From Acidimicrobiales bacterium (GTDB lineage: Bacteria > Actinomycetota > Acidimicrobiia > Acidimicrobiales > SZUA-35), in the NCBI GenBank assembly GCA_041394265.1, contig JAWKIO010000005.1, positions 1,054,001 to 1,118,000 of the forward strand: a DNA stretch of 64,000 bases. The letters are read 5' to 3'. Position 1 is the stretch's first letter. Each line of letters begins with the position of its first letter. Both the position numbers and the translations under genes were made by a program. The notes under the pieces are model-generated. The model searched no databases, had not been told where the DNA came from, and worked only from the letters and a program-made list of their open reading frames with translations. This document shows positions 44,951 through 55,778 of this stretch, piece by piece.

Positions 44951-46156
44951 GTGGACTTCGCGTTGTCCGAAGCGACCCAGACCATGCTCGAAATGGTCAA
45001 CGCCTTCATGGATGCCGAGGTCATCCCGCTCGAGGGTGAGATGCTCCACGGCGATCCGGCCGAACTCCAGGTCAAGGTGGCGGCCGCCCAGGCCAAGGTC
45101 AAGCAGATGGAACTGTGGGCGGTGAACCACCCGGTCGAGTTCGGCGGCCTGGGCCTCGACATGGTCACCCACGGCTTGTTGAGCGAGGCCATGGGGCGCA
45201 GCCCGCTCGGTCACACCATCTTCGGGGTGCAGGCCCCGGACGCCGGCAACGTCGAGATTCTCCATGCCCACGCCACCGAGGAGCAGCGAGAGCGCTTCCT
45301 GCGGCCGCTCGTCGCGGGCGAGATCCGTAGCTGCTTCTCGATGACCGAACCCGAAACGGCCGGCTCGAACCCTCTGCTGCTCGCCACCACCGCGGTCAAG
45401 GACGGCGACGACTACGTCATCAATGGCCAGAAGTGGTTCACCTCGTCCGCCGACGGCGCCGCGTTCGCCATCGTCATGGCGGTGACCGATCCCGATGCGC
45501 CGCCGTATCAGCGCACCAGCATGATCATCGTCCCGACCGACACACCCGGGTTCGAACTCGTTCGCAACGTGAGCGTGATGGGCCACAGCGGATCCGGGCA
45601 CGCCAGCCACGCCGAGGTCAGCTACCAGTCGTGTCGGGTGCCCCAGACCAATCTGCTGGGCAACGAAGGTGCGGGCTTCGCCATCGCCCAGGAGCGCCTC
45701 GGCCCCGGACGCATTCACCACTGCATGCGCTGGCTGGGCATCGCGAGCCGGGCGTTCGACCTGATGTGTGATCGGGCCAACGAACGAGTCATCGCACCCG
45801 ATGGCTCGACCCTCGCCGATCGTCAGGTCATCCAGCACTGGGCCGCCGAACTCGATGCCGAGATCCGCGGCGCTCGACTCCAGACGCTCCACGCCGCATG
45901 GGCGATCGATAAGTACGGCGCCAAGGCTGCAAGAGACGAGATCGCCGCCATCAAGTTCTCCGTCGCCAACACCATGCTGCGAGCCGTCGACACCGCCATC
46001 CAGGTCCACGGCGCGCTCGGCGTCACCGACGACACCGTGTTGTCCTACTGGTACCGCCACGAGCGGGCCGCCCGGATCTACGACGGCGCCGACGAGGTGC
46101 ACAAGACCTCACTCGGTCGCCGCATCCTCCAGCAGCGCAAGCACGCGGCGAGCTGA
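44951..46156 (+). CDS. Acyl-CoA dehydrogenase family protein
   Basis: A 401-residue flavoenzyme from GTG 44951 with GGAGGAGA upstream. Motifs: CFSMTEPETAGSNPLL (FAD contact), VINGQKWFTS and the C-terminal RIYDGADEVHKTSLGRRIL. The overall sequence fits the ACAD10/11-like or CaiA/FadE group that acts on long or branched acyl-CoA. The exact substrate is unknown. It follows the SDR and hypothetical gene, with a palindromic site between. Confidence 0.9.
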   Translation: MDFALSEATQTMLEMVNAFMDAEVIPLEGEMLHGDPAELQVKVAAAQAKVKQMELWAVNHPVEFGGLGLDMVTHGLLSEAMGRSPLGHTIFGVQAPDAGNVEILHAHATEEQRERFLRPLVAGEIRSCFSMTEPETAGSNPLLLATTAVKDGDDYVINGQKWFTSSADGAAFAIVMAVTDPDAPPYQRTSMIIVPTDTPGFELVRNVSVMGHSGSGHASHAEVSYQSCRVPQTNLLGNEGAGFAIAQERLGPGRIHHCMRWLGIASRAFDLMCDRANERVIAPDGSTLADRQVIQHWAAELDAEIRGARLQTLHAAWAIDKYGAKAARDEIAAIKFSVANTMLRAVDTAIQVHGALGVTDDTVLSYWYRHERAARIYDGADEVHKTSLGRRILQQRKHAAS

Positions 46157-46175
46157 CCCTTCGCCGGCGTTCGCC

Positions 46176-47660
46176 TCAGCGCAGGCGAGCGAGGAGGTCG
46201 TCGGTCGCGCTCACGAGCTCGGTCGCGTCGGCGGCCACGGCGGCGATCTGACGGTCCGGACGCACGATCACGGCGCCTTCGTCGGCCAGGATCAGCGGCA
46301 GGTGATCCGCCGACACCACGACGATCGATCCCCCGACCGCCCCCCAGCGATCACGAACATCGGCGGCGACAGCAGCGTCGGCGACCACCACCGCGAACCC
46401 CTGGCCGAGGAGATCGTCGAGCCGCACACCGTCGATGGCGGGCTGCGGCACCTGGCGTCCGACCGCCGGATGCTCACCGTGGAGCAGGCCGTGCTCGAGA
46501 TGGGGGAACGGCCGAGCACCGCCGTAGCCTGCGTCGAGACTCTTGTCGGCGTCGACCCGCCCGGCGAGTTGGTCGATCAACACCCCGGTGTCGACCGCGT
46601 TCGCCACGACGCCCGCTGCGTGCGGCAGTCGTTCCTCGCCGTAGGTGTCGAGTAGGGCGTCACCGGCCAGCCCCCGGTTCACCAGGTCGAGCTTCCAGAT
46701 CAGGTTCGCCGCATCCCGGACGCCCGAGCACAACCCTTGCCCGAGGAACGGCGGCATCTGGTGCGCGGCGTCGCCGGCGAGGAAGATCCGGCCGCTGCGC
46801 ATGGCGTCGGCGACGAGCGCATGAAACCGGTAGACGACCGAGCGGATGAGGTGGGCGTCGTCCGGCGTCAACCACGGCGCCAGGAGCGCCCACACTCGCT
46901 CCGGTGTGGTCATCTCCTCGGCAACGTCACCGGGCTGCAACTGGAACTCCCAGCGCCGGTAGTCGGCGTGGCCCACGACGAAAGTGGTCGGCCGCACGGG
47001 ATCACAGATCTGCTGCACGAACGGTGGCAGGGTCTCGACGGGACGCAGCAGTTGGACGTCGAGCACGAGCCAGTCCTGATCGAAGCCCTGATCGATGAAC
47101 GAGATCCCGAGCGCCTTGCGGATGCCGCTCGATGCGCCGTCGGCCGCCACCAGCCAGGTCGCGGTGTACGTGACCTCGCCGTCGGGTGACGAGGTGTGAA
47201 CGGTCACCCCGGCGTCGTCCTGGTCGACCGAGTCGACCTCGACACCGAGCAACAGCTCCACGCCGGCGTCGACCGCCGCCTGACGGATGAACGCCTCGAG
47301 CTGGGGTTGGTAGTAACTGACCGTGGGGTGGTGCCCGTACGGAAAGGTGCCGGTCGGCGGGAGCTCGAAGCCGATGATCCGCTCACCCTCGGTCGTGACG
47401 AACTCGGCGCCCGCCAGCGGCGTGGTGATCTCGGCGAGGCCGGCATCGAGGCCCACCTTCTGGAACACCCGCTGGATCTCGTCGTCCATCACGATCGCGC
47501 GCGGCAGGTCGTAGACCTCGGGAGCTCGCTCGAGCAGCCGAACCGACATGCCGGACCGCGCCGCAAGGATGGCCGTCATCACCCCGACCGGACCACCTCC
47601 GACGACGATCATGTCGGTGGCCGAGTCTCTATCTGCGGCGGCGTTGGATGGATTGGTCAT
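46176..47660 (-). CDS. FAD-dependent aromatic hydroxylase (MhpA-like)
   Basis: A 494-residue class A flavoprotein monooxygenase. Near the N-terminus is the dinucleotide fold MIVVGGGPVGVMTAILAARSG; further on are VAADGASSGIRKALG (DG motif) and FLAGDAAHQMPPFLGQGLCS (GD motif). The layout resembles 3-(3-hydroxyphenyl)propionate hydroxylase, which adds an oxygen to a phenol ring using NAD(P)H. It is about 60 residues shorter than E. coli MhpA. ATG 47660 has GAGGGAG about 5 nt upstream. It sits 20 bp behind a TetR gene on the same strand. Confidence 0.88.
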   Translation of the reverse strand: MTNPSNAAADRDSATDMIVVGGGPVGVMTAILAARSGMSVRLLERAPEVYDLPRAIVMDDEIQRVFQKVGLDAGLAEITTPLAGAEFVTTEGERIIGFELPPTGTFPYGHHPTVSYYQPQLEAFIRQAAVDAGVELLLGVEVDSVDQDDAGVTVHTSSPDGEVTYTATWLVAADGASSGIRKALGISFIDQGFDQDWLVLDVQLLRPVETLPPFVQQICDPVRPTTFVVGHADYRRWEFQLQPGDVAEEMTTPERVWALLAPWLTPDDAHLIRSVVYRFHALVADAMRSGRIFLAGDAAHQMPPFLGQGLCSGVRDAANLIWKLDLVNRGLAGDALLDTYGEERLPHAAGVVANAVDTGVLIDQLAGRVDADKSLDAGYGGARPFPHLEHGLLHGEHPAVGRQVPQPAIDGVRLDDLLGQGFAVVVADAAVAADVRDRWGAVGGSIVVVSADHLPLILADEGAVIVRPDRQIAAVAADATELVSATDDLLARLR

Positions 47661-47680
47661 GGTGGCTCCCTCGAAAGACG

Positions 47681-48313
47681 TCAGGCGGTGGTAGGGGTCG
47701 GGCCGAGGATCATGGTGACCACGGCGTCGGCGTGGCGGCGGACGAAGTCGTCGTCGATCGGGTCGACGCCGACGACACGACGAACCTCGGGGGCGTTCAC
47801 GTAGACGAGCGACGCGGCGCCGACCAACGAGTAGAAGGCGGTGAGCGCGTCGATGTCGGGGACGTCGCCCGCTCGGCGCAGGTCGTCCCAGCTCACCATC
47901 AACGTCTCATAGCGACGGCGAGTGTGGCGGTCGACAATCCAGGCCAGACGCTCGGAGTCGACGGTGGCCTCCTGCACCATGATCCGATTCAGTTCCGGCA
48001 GTCGTGCGACGGCGTAGACCAGCCCGCGAATGGCCGCCGCGAAGTCCGCTCGGGTCGACGGGCTGGCCGCGGTGCCGGCCTCGGACATCAAGCCGTCGAG
48101 TCGCTCGAACAGCCAGTCGATACTTGCTCGCCACAGTTCGAGCTTGGACTCGAAGTGGTAGTTGATCTGTGGCTGGTGGGTGCCGGCCCGGGTGGCGATG
48201 GCTCGCGTCGACGCAGCGTCGAACCCGTGAGCGGCGAACTCATGCAGTGCGGCCTCGACCAGGGCGCGGCGCACGACCGCCGATCGCGCTTGGCGTTGTG
48301 TGACTGGCGACAC
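47681..48313 (-). CDS. TetR family transcriptional regulator
   Basis: A 210-residue regulator. The HTH lies at about residues 9-50 (RRALVEAALHEFAAHGFDAA, then AIATRAGTHQPQINYHFESK), followed by a helical ligand domain. It is likely to control the downstream monooxygenase gene and the divergent acyl-CoA ligase gene at 48416, with which it shares a 102-bp promoter region. Start at ATG 48313. Confidence 0.9.
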   Translation of the reverse strand: MSPVTQRQARSAVVRRALVEAALHEFAAHGFDAASTRAIATRAGTHQPQINYHFESKLELWRASIDWLFERLDGLMSEAGTAASPSTRADFAAAIRGLVYAVARLPELNRIMVQEATVDSERLAWIVDRHTRRRYETLMVSWDDLRRAGDVPDIDALTAFYSLVGAASLVYVNAPEVRRVVGVDPIDDDFVRRHADAVVTMILGPTPTTA

Positions 48314-48325
48314 ATCGAGCCGAAT

Positions 48326-48352
48326 TCTTTATCAACTGATCTACTTTGTCAA
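48326..48352 (-). promoter_or_regulatory. Candidate promoter in TetR/acyl-CoA ligase intergenic region
   Basis: On the minus strand TTGACA (48352-48347) is followed after 15 bp by TAAAGA (48331-48326), 13 bp before the TetR start. The spacer is short for a sigma-70-type promoter. The AT-rich stretch 48324-48354 stands out from the surrounding GC-rich sequence and may also contain an operator. Confidence 0.35.
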
Positions 48353-48415
48353 TGAGCTGCCCGAGTGCGGCGCGGCAAATTCGGCAACGTCAGGCGCAGC
48401 AGGCACACTGACGCC

Positions 48416-50101
48416 ATGCAGCCCGGCCCAACGCCCACCTACGACGAAGCCTGCGCCGCCGTCTGCGCGCCGGGCACGATGTACGAGATCGTCGAGACCG
48501 AGATCCGCGGGGTGCCGACCAAGACCTTCGTCGGCACCCCGGCCAACCTCCGAGCCCTGTTCACTGCCGCAGCCGGCCGAACCGGTGACTTCCTCGTCTA
48601 CGACGGCCCAGAGCTCGAACGCTGGTCGATGGACCGGGTGCTCGAGCAGGCCGGACAGATCGGCCACGCCCTCGTCAACGACTTTGGTGTCGCCAAGGGC
48701 GACCGGGTCGCCATCGCCATGCGGAACTACCCCGAGTGGATCACCAGCTACGTCGCCATCACCTCGATCGGCGCCATCGTGGTCCCGCTCAATGCCTGGT
48801 GGCAGACCGAGGAGCTGCACTACGCCTTGACCGACAGCGGTGCCAGCGTCGTGATCGCCGACGCCGAGCGCATCGAGCGGATCGAGGCGGCGGACGCAAC
48901 GGCGGCCCAGGTCATCGCCGTTCGCTGCCCCGGCTCACACCACCCTCGACTCGAAGATGCGTTGATCGAGGGCGCAACAATGCCTGACGTGCAGGTCGAT
49001 CTCGATGACGACCTCAGCATCCTCTACACGTCGGGCACCACCGGCCATCCCAAGGGAGCCATCAGCACTCACCGCGCCGTGCTCAGCGCGCTGCTGGCCT
49101 ACGCCGCCCGGGGCGCCGTCGAGGCGTTGCGCAACCCGACCCCCGCTGCGCCGGCGAGCCCGACGCCACCGTTGTCGCCCTGTTCGATTCTCGCCGTGCC
49201 GCTCTTCCACGTGACCGGACTCGTGCCGGTGATGCTCGGCGCCTTCGTCAACGGTTCGAGGCTCGTGATCATGCATCGCTGGGACGCCGGCCGGGCGTTG
49301 GAACTCATCGAACAGGAGCGAGTCACCAGCTTCGTCGGTGTGCCGACGATGAGCTGGGATCTGCTCGAGCATCCGTCGTTCGCCACGACCGATACGTCCT
49401 CGCTCCGATCGGTCGGCGGTGGTGGCGCGCCCATGCCGCCCGAACTCGTGAAGCGGATCGAAGACAACTTCTCCGCCGGCCGGCCCCGACTCGGCTACGG
49501 CATGACCGAGACCAACGCGTACGGACCGCAGAACACCGGCGACGACTTCCTCGCCCGACCCCGTTCGACGGGGCGCACGATACCGGTGATGGACGTCCGC
49601 ATCGCCGATCCCGACGGCACCCCGCTTCCTGCGGGAGAGACGGGTGAGATCTGGTTCCGCGGTCCCAATCTGATCCGCGGCTACTGGAACCGGCCGGACG
49701 CGACCGCGGCGACGATCGTCGACGGCTGGCTCCGGACGGGCGACATCGGCCGCATCGACGACGAGGGATTCGTCTACGTGAGCGACCGGGCGAAGGACAT
49801 GGTGCTGCGAGCCGGCGAGAACGTGTACAGCGCCGAGGTCGAGGCGGCGATCTACGAGCATCCGGCGGTGTACGAAGCGGCCGTCTACGGCATCCCCCAC
49901 GAACGGTTCGGCGAGGAGGTCGCCGCTCACATCATGGTGAAGGACTCGGGCGACCCCGTGACGGTCGCGGAGCTCCAGGCGTTTCTCGGCGAGCGGCTCG
50001 CCAAGTTCAAGGTCCCCACCCACATCACGCTCGTCACCGAGCCGCTGCCCCGCAACGCATCGGGCAAGATCCTCAAGCGGGAACTTCGCGACGCCGTCTG
50101 A
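48416..50101 (+). CDS. Class I acyl-CoA synthetase (FadD-like)
   Basis: A 561-residue AMP-forming ligase. P-loop ILYTSGTTGHPKGAI, A5 GYGMTETNAYG, GWLRTGDIGRIDDEG, hinge RAKDMVLRAGENVYSAEVE and the A10 lysine motif PRNASGKILKREL are all present, so it should be active. A loop rich in Pro/Ala (NPTPAAPASPTPPLSPC) sits after the P-loop region. Substrate unknown; the aromatic monooxygenase and TetR across the promoter hint at a fatty or aromatic acid. Start at ATG 48416. Confidence 0.92.
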   Translation: MQPGPTPTYDEACAAVCAPGTMYEIVETEIRGVPTKTFVGTPANLRALFTAAAGRTGDFLVYDGPELERWSMDRVLEQAGQIGHALVNDFGVAKGDRVAIAMRNYPEWITSYVAITSIGAIVVPLNAWWQTEELHYALTDSGASVVIADAERIERIEAADATAAQVIAVRCPGSHHPRLEDALIEGATMPDVQVDLDDDLSILYTSGTTGHPKGAISTHRAVLSALLAYAARGAVEALRNPTPAAPASPTPPLSPCSILAVPLFHVTGLVPVMLGAFVNGSRLVIMHRWDAGRALELIEQERVTSFVGVPTMSWDLLEHPSFATTDTSSLRSVGGGGAPMPPELVKRIEDNFSAGRPRLGYGMTETNAYGPQNTGDDFLARPRSTGRTIPVMDVRIADPDGTPLPAGETGEIWFRGPNLIRGYWNRPDATAATIVDGWLRTGDIGRIDDEGFVYVSDRAKDMVLRAGENVYSAEVEAAIYEHPAVYEAAVYGIPHERFGEEVAAHIMVKDSGDPVTVAELQAFLGERLAKFKVPTHITLVTEPLPRNASGKILKRELRDAV

Positions 50102-50187
50102 CCCAGCCCGTTCGGCCACCGCCCACTCGAACACCAGCTCCCTCCACCCGTGGCAGGATGTGCCATCGCTCGCCCCAAGGAACGCCC

Positions 50188-50910
50188 ATGACCACCCGAC
50201 GCCCGATTGCCGTCACCATCGCCGCCGTGCTCGCCCTCGTCGCCACCGCCTGCTCGGGAGGGTCCGACGCCACGATCGACGCGAACGCCGTCACCACGAC
50301 CTCGCTCGCCACGACCTCTTCGAGCGAAGCGGTCGAGTCGTCCACCACGTCGTCGACCGAGGGCACGACGACCACCACGGCCGAAACCACGACCACCACT
50401 GCTTCGACCAACACTGCTTCGACCGCCACCACCGAGGCCGTCGACGAGTACGTCCTTGCGCTCGCACCCGAGGGGCTGATGGTGGTGGAGGCGGGTACCG
50501 GGTCGACCAACATGCTCGCCTTCGACTCGGCCCAGAGCATCGTGGTCAACGCCGTCACCGACCTCCTCGGACCGGCCTCGAACCAGGGACCGGGATCCAG
50601 CGAGTGCGGCAACGGGCAGGACTTCGTCGCCACCTGGGACGGACAGATCATGCTCGAGTTCGCGGACGGGGCGTTCATCGGCTGGTCGACCCGACCGGGC
50701 TCGACCCTCACCGATCTGGCGGGAATCGGCTGGGGCACCAGCCTCGCCACCCTCCGGAACCACTGGGCCGTGACCGTCGAGGAGTCCACCCTCGGCACCG
50801 AGTTCAGCACCTCGACCGACGGTGCCGGCTACCACGGCCTGCTGTCCGACGACACCGACGCCGCCCTGATCGAAGACCTCTGGGCCGGCTCGATCTGCAC
50901 CTTCCGCTGA
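50188..50910 (+). CDS. Hypothetical lipoprotein with Thr/Ser-rich linker
   Basis: A 240-residue exported protein starting at ATG 50188 with AAGGAA 5 nt upstream. A signal peptide ends in the lipobox VATAC (Cys22), then an 80-residue Thr/Ser/Glu linker (positions about 30-92, for example TTSSTEGTTTTTAETTT). The C-terminal 140 residues form a small domain (EYVLALAPEGLMVVEAG, VNAVTDLLGPASNQGPG, IGWGTSLATLRNHW) that I do not recognise. Presumably it is anchored to the outer face of the cytoplasmic membrane. Confidence 0.75.
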   Translation: MTTRRPIAVTIAAVLALVATACSGGSDATIDANAVTTTSLATTSSSEAVESSTTSSTEGTTTTTAETTTTTASTNTASTATTEAVDEYVLALAPEGLMVVEAGTGSTNMLAFDSAQSIVVNAVTDLLGPASNQGPGSSECGNGQDFVATWDGQIMLEFADGAFIGWSTRPGSTLTDLAGIGWGTSLATLRNHWAVTVEESTLGTEFSTSTDGAGYHGLLSDDTDAALIEDLWAGSICTFR

Positions 50911-50948
50911 CCCGCTCCCAACCGCCGCCGGGCCGCCGACGCCACTCA

Positions 50949-51054
50949 TTCTGTGCGTCACAGTCACCGGCCCGACCGTTCTGTGCGTCAAAGTCACCGC
51001 ACGCGGGAAGTTTGACGCACAGAACGGGGATGGCGATGTGTTTGACGCACAGTT
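50949..51054. repeat. Palindromic repeat element, copy B (four 12-bp units)
   Basis: TTCTGTGCGTCA at 50949-50960 and 50979-50990; TGACGCACAGAA at 51013-51024 and a 10/12 match at 51043-51054. Unit starts are 30, 34 and 30 bp apart. The inner pair is a perfect 17-bp inverted repeat (arms begin CCGTTCTG). The right half is near-identical to copy A over about 45 bp. It lies in the 197-bp gap between two convergent genes. Confidence 0.85.
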
Positions 51055-51107
51055 CGAGTCAGCAGCCGAGTCAGCAGTCGGGTAGCGGTTCGGGGCGACC
51101 GTTCGGG

Positions 51108-52415
51108 TCAGGTGAACAGGCGGGCGTTGATCCTCGGGAAGCGGGTGTGCATGACGGCCGAGGCGGTCTCGCGGTCGGGGGCTCGGCGCAGGATGAGCTC
51201 GGAGATGACCGAGTGGGCGCTGAGGATGGCCGAGACGTCGGCGCCGCACAGGGTGTCGGCCGGGCGGAGACCGAGGAGTGCGCCGAACTCCTCGTAGAAC
51301 GCTCCCCTTAGCTGGTAGCCGGCGCGGTAGGCGTTGCGGAAGATTTCGGCGGTCGCCGCGTGCTGCATCCACGGGATGATTTGACGGTCGGGGCGACCTC
51401 GCTCGATGTGGTCGGCCACCTCGGCCGCTGCTCGCTCGGTGAACATCGAGAACGCTTCGCCGACCGGCATGGCGCCCGACCGCACTCGCTCCAGGAGCGA
51501 GTCGAAGAAGTCGTCCTCGAAGCAGACCAGGATCTCCCGGCCGACCCGCTCGAGCAGTGCACGCTCGAGATCGGCGAGGGATCCGAATCGCCGGTAGATC
51601 GCTGCGGTGCTGAGACCGGTTGCTGCCGTCACGTCACCGATGGTCAATCGCATCGAGACCGGGACGGCGCCACTGAGCAGGAGCCCGGCGCCGGCTCTCA
51701 CCGCGGTCGCGAGGCGTCCTACGGGAGGGACGTGCGAGTCGAACGGTGGGCCGAGGAACGTGTCCCATGCCCCGCTCACCGTGGCCTCGACCACGGAGGC
51801 GAACTCGTCGACGATCAGCGCCGCCGACTGCTGGGTGAGGGTGGCGTCGGCCGCCGGTTCGGGGCGGGGACAGCCGGGCAACCGGCGATAGGCCTCGGTG
51901 AGGAGCACGTGCAGCATCAGGAACGCCTGGTCGGCGCCAACGGAGACCAACGGATCGTCGCCGAAGGTGGCGACCGCCGTCTCGATGAACGGTACGAACC
52001 GACGCACCACCTCACTCGCTGCGACATCGACGACGGCGGCGACTCGCTCCTTCTCGAGACAGTCGTAGCCACCGAGGAACAGGGCGAAGGCCGGGTCGTC
52101 TGCCAGTTCCGACGCCCGAGCGTCGAGCACCAACGCGACGGTCTCGACGAGTGACGACCCGCGCAATCCCTTGCGCAGCGCTTGCCAGGTCTCGGGCCCC
52201 GGCTGCGTCTGCAGCTGGCCGATCGCCTCGGCGACCACCATCTCCCGGAACTGATTCGACCCACTCACCGCCGAATCGACGGTCGTCTTCGGGACGCCTG
52301 CCACGTTCGATGCCTGCTCGATCGTGAGCAGCGCCGCCGGATGCGGCAGGAACTCGGTGCTGAAACCGATGAGTGCGAGCACCTCGTCCACACTCATGCC
52401 GCGCCTGTCGCTCAA
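51108..52415 (-). CDS. Tandem TetR-domain transcriptional regulator
   Basis: A 435-residue protein about twice the usual TetR length. The second half has a clear TetR HTH (about 255-290: MRLTIGDVTAATGLSTAAIY then RRFGSLADLERALLERV). The first half has a weaker HTH-like pattern (about 30-62: LTIEQASNVAGVPKTTVDSA then GSNQFREMVVAEAIGQL) followed by its own helical body. It is therefore a fused pair in which the N-terminal copy may no longer bind DNA normally. Target unknown. Start at ATG 52415; converges on the repeat element. Confidence 0.8.
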   Translation of the reverse strand: MSDRRGMSVDEVLALIGFSTEFLPHPAALLTIEQASNVAGVPKTTVDSAVSGSNQFREMVVAEAIGQLQTQPGPETWQALRKGLRGSSLVETVALVLDARASELADDPAFALFLGGYDCLEKERVAAVVDVAASEVVRRFVPFIETAVATFGDDPLVSVGADQAFLMLHVLLTEAYRRLPGCPRPEPAADATLTQQSAALIVDEFASVVEATVSGAWDTFLGPPFDSHVPPVGRLATAVRAGAGLLLSGAVPVSMRLTIGDVTAATGLSTAAIYRRFGSLADLERALLERVGREILVCFEDDFFDSLLERVRSGAMPVGEAFSMFTERAAAEVADHIERGRPDRQIIPWMQHAATAEIFRNAYRAGYQLRGAFYEEFGALLGLRPADTLCGADVSAILSAHSVISELILRRAPDRETASAVMHTRFPRINARLFT

Positions 52416-52554
52416 GGTCCCTCCGAGCGCCCGCCGCTCACGTCAATCGAAATCGTGCGACGAGATTCCGTCTGGATGCTCCCGTCAGGCCTCAATACGG
52501 TGTCATGGCCGATCTCACGTTAGTGCCTCGCCCCGAGGTTGCGCAGGAGGACCC

Positions 52555-52785
52555 ATGTCATCGTCGCGTCGAGCGCTCCATGCCTATGTCAGCGACGCCG
52601 CCCACGAACGGTGGCACGACGTCGCCGTCGAATGGGGTGTCAGCGTCAGCGCGTTGCTCGAGGCGCTCGCCCCACTCCTGTCCCAGCACGGCAACGGCGC
52701 AAACGAGGCGGTCCCCGCCACGGCGTCCGTGGTCCGCACGGCACGCAGTATCGACGCCAGCCGACGCCGCCGTTCACCGGCCTGA
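52555..52785 (+). CDS. Small ribbon-helix-helix-like protein
   Basis: A 76-residue basic protein, MSSSRRALHAYVSDAAHERW at the start. AGGAGG lies 4 nt upstream, a strong ribosome-binding site. The beta strand (ALHAYVSD) followed by two helices (AHERWHDVAVEWG, VSVSALLEALAPLL) matches the RHH DNA-binding fold found in short actinobacterial proteins. A basic tail follows (SIDASRRRRSPA). It probably binds DNA as a dimer. The gene is divergent from the tandem TetR gene and converges on the amidohydrolase gene. Confidence 0.6.
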   Translation: MSSSRRALHAYVSDAAHERWHDVAVEWGVSVSALLEALAPLLSQHGNGANEAVPATASVVRTARSIDASRRRRSPA

Positions 52786-52813
52786 GCCGTCATCGCACCG
52801 GTCCGAGCCGGTG

Positions 52814-54196
52814 TCAGACGGCCTGGAAGCGTCGTGCCACGACGGCATGCCGCCGGAGCCGATCCTCGAGATCACTCGCCACGAGCACGCCCTGCTCGAC
52901 CACCGGTCGACCGTTGACGATGGTGGTCCACGCGGCCACCGGACCGCAGCGCAACCAGCCCTCGATCGGATCGTCGACCACACCGGCAAAGGTCAGTCCG
53001 TCGAGCTTCCAGATCGCGACATCGGCGACCGCTCCGACCGACAATTCACCGATCTCACCGGTCCGACCGAGACAGCCGGCTCCACCTCGGGTGGCGAACT
53101 CGAGCGCGAGTCGAGCGGTCATGGCCCCGGCCCCCGAGGTGAGTTTGCCCTGGAGCATGGCGAGCCGGGCCTCCTGCCAGAACGACCCGGAATCGGCCGA
53201 CGACGATCCATCGACCCCGAGCCCGACCGAGCAGCCGGCATGGTGCAGATCGACCGTTGGCGCGATCCCCGACGACAGGATCATGTTCGAACTCGGACAG
53301 TGGGCGATACCGACACCGGCTCGACCGAGCCGGACGACTTCTGCCGGGTCGGGGCGTACGACGTGAGCGGCCCATGAACGATCGGTCATCCAACCGGCGT
53401 CCTCGTAGAGGTCGACAGGGCGCATCCCGAACGTCGCAACCGCGTACTCGTCGTCTTCGGCGTTCTCGGCGAGGTGGGTGTGCAGCCTGACGTCGAGCCG
53501 TTCGGCCAACTCGGCCGTCTCACGCATGAGGTGCGGGGTGACGGTGAACGGCGAGCAAGGGGCGAGTGCGATGCGCACCATGGCCCCGTGTGATGGGTCG
53601 TGCCAGCGGTCGACGTGACGCTGCGACGCCGCCAGGATGTCGTCTTCGTCCATCACGGCGTCGTCGGGCGGGAGCCCACCGTCTTTCTCCGACAAGCTCA
53701 TCGAGCCGTAGGTCGGATGGAACCGCATCCCCAGGTCGATGGCGGCGGCGATCTCGGCGGACAGCAGATCGCCGGCCCGGGCCGGGTGGAGGTAGTGGTG
53801 GTCGGTCGAGGTGGTGCACCCCGAGAGCGCAAGCTCCGCCAGCCCCACCCATGCGGCCAGGTTGACCGCCTCTTCGTCGATGTTTGCCGTCCACGTGGGA
53901 TACAGCGATGTCAGCCAGCCGAAGAGCGGGGCGTCGGTCATCGGTGACCAGGCCCGCGTGAGGTTCTGGAAGAGGTGATGGTGGGTGTTGATCAGGCCGG
54001 GGGTGACGAGTGCATTGTCGGCCGAGATACGCCGGGCGGCCTGCGGCGCCGGATCGGCCGGCCCGCCGATCCCCGAGATGAGGTTGCCGGTGATGGCGAC
54101 CCAGCCGCCGGCGATCTCGCGTCGCTCGACATCGACGGTGGCCACGAGGCGAGCATCGTGGATGAGCAGGTCGGCGCGTTCGCCTCGGGCCTCCAC
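52814..54196 (-). CDS. SsnA/8-oxoguanine deaminase-type amidohydrolase
   Basis: A 460-residue metal hydrolase starting at GTG 54196, one base after the stop of the PLP-enzyme gene. Metal motifs: LINTHHHLFQNLTRAW (His72/74), RLHTHLAENAEDDEYAV, GIAHCPSSNMILSSGI and SVGLGVDGSSSADSG (catalytic Asp). The CPSSN signature and THHHLFQNLTR opening fit the group that holds 8-oxoguanine deaminase, AtzB and SsnA. It would hydrolyse an exocyclic amino or similar group on an N-heterocycle. Last gene of the proposed purine operon. Confidence 0.88.
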   Translation of the reverse strand: MEARGERADLLIHDARLVATVDVERREIAGGWVAITGNLISGIGGPADPAPQAARRISADNALVTPGLINTHHHLFQNLTRAWSPMTDAPLFGWLTSLYPTWTANIDEEAVNLAAWVGLAELALSGCTTSTDHHYLHPARAGDLLSAEIAAAIDLGMRFHPTYGSMSLSEKDGGLPPDDAVMDEDDILAASQRHVDRWHDPSHGAMVRIALAPCSPFTVTPHLMRETAELAERLDVRLHTHLAENAEDDEYAVATFGMRPVDLYEDAGWMTDRSWAAHVVRPDPAEVVRLGRAGVGIAHCPSSNMILSSGIAPTVDLHHAGCSVGLGVDGSSSADSGSFWQEARLAMLQGKLTSGAGAMTARLALEFATRGGAGCLGRTGEIGELSVGAVADVAIWKLDGLTFAGVVDDPIEGWLRCGPVAAWTTIVNGRPVVEQGVLVASDLEDRLRRHAVVARRFQAV

Positions 54197-54197
54197 C

Positions 54198-55736
<1,539 letters not shown>

Positions 55737-55778
55737 GAGATGGTCACCTGAAAATGGAGTCGAGGGATCGGTACGGGG

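Noticed and set aside
49927..51372. A 481-codon minus-strand frame spanning the acyl-CoA ligase end, lipoprotein and repeat
   Set aside because: It crosses two supported genes and the palindromic element, and its low-complexity product has no recognisable domain.
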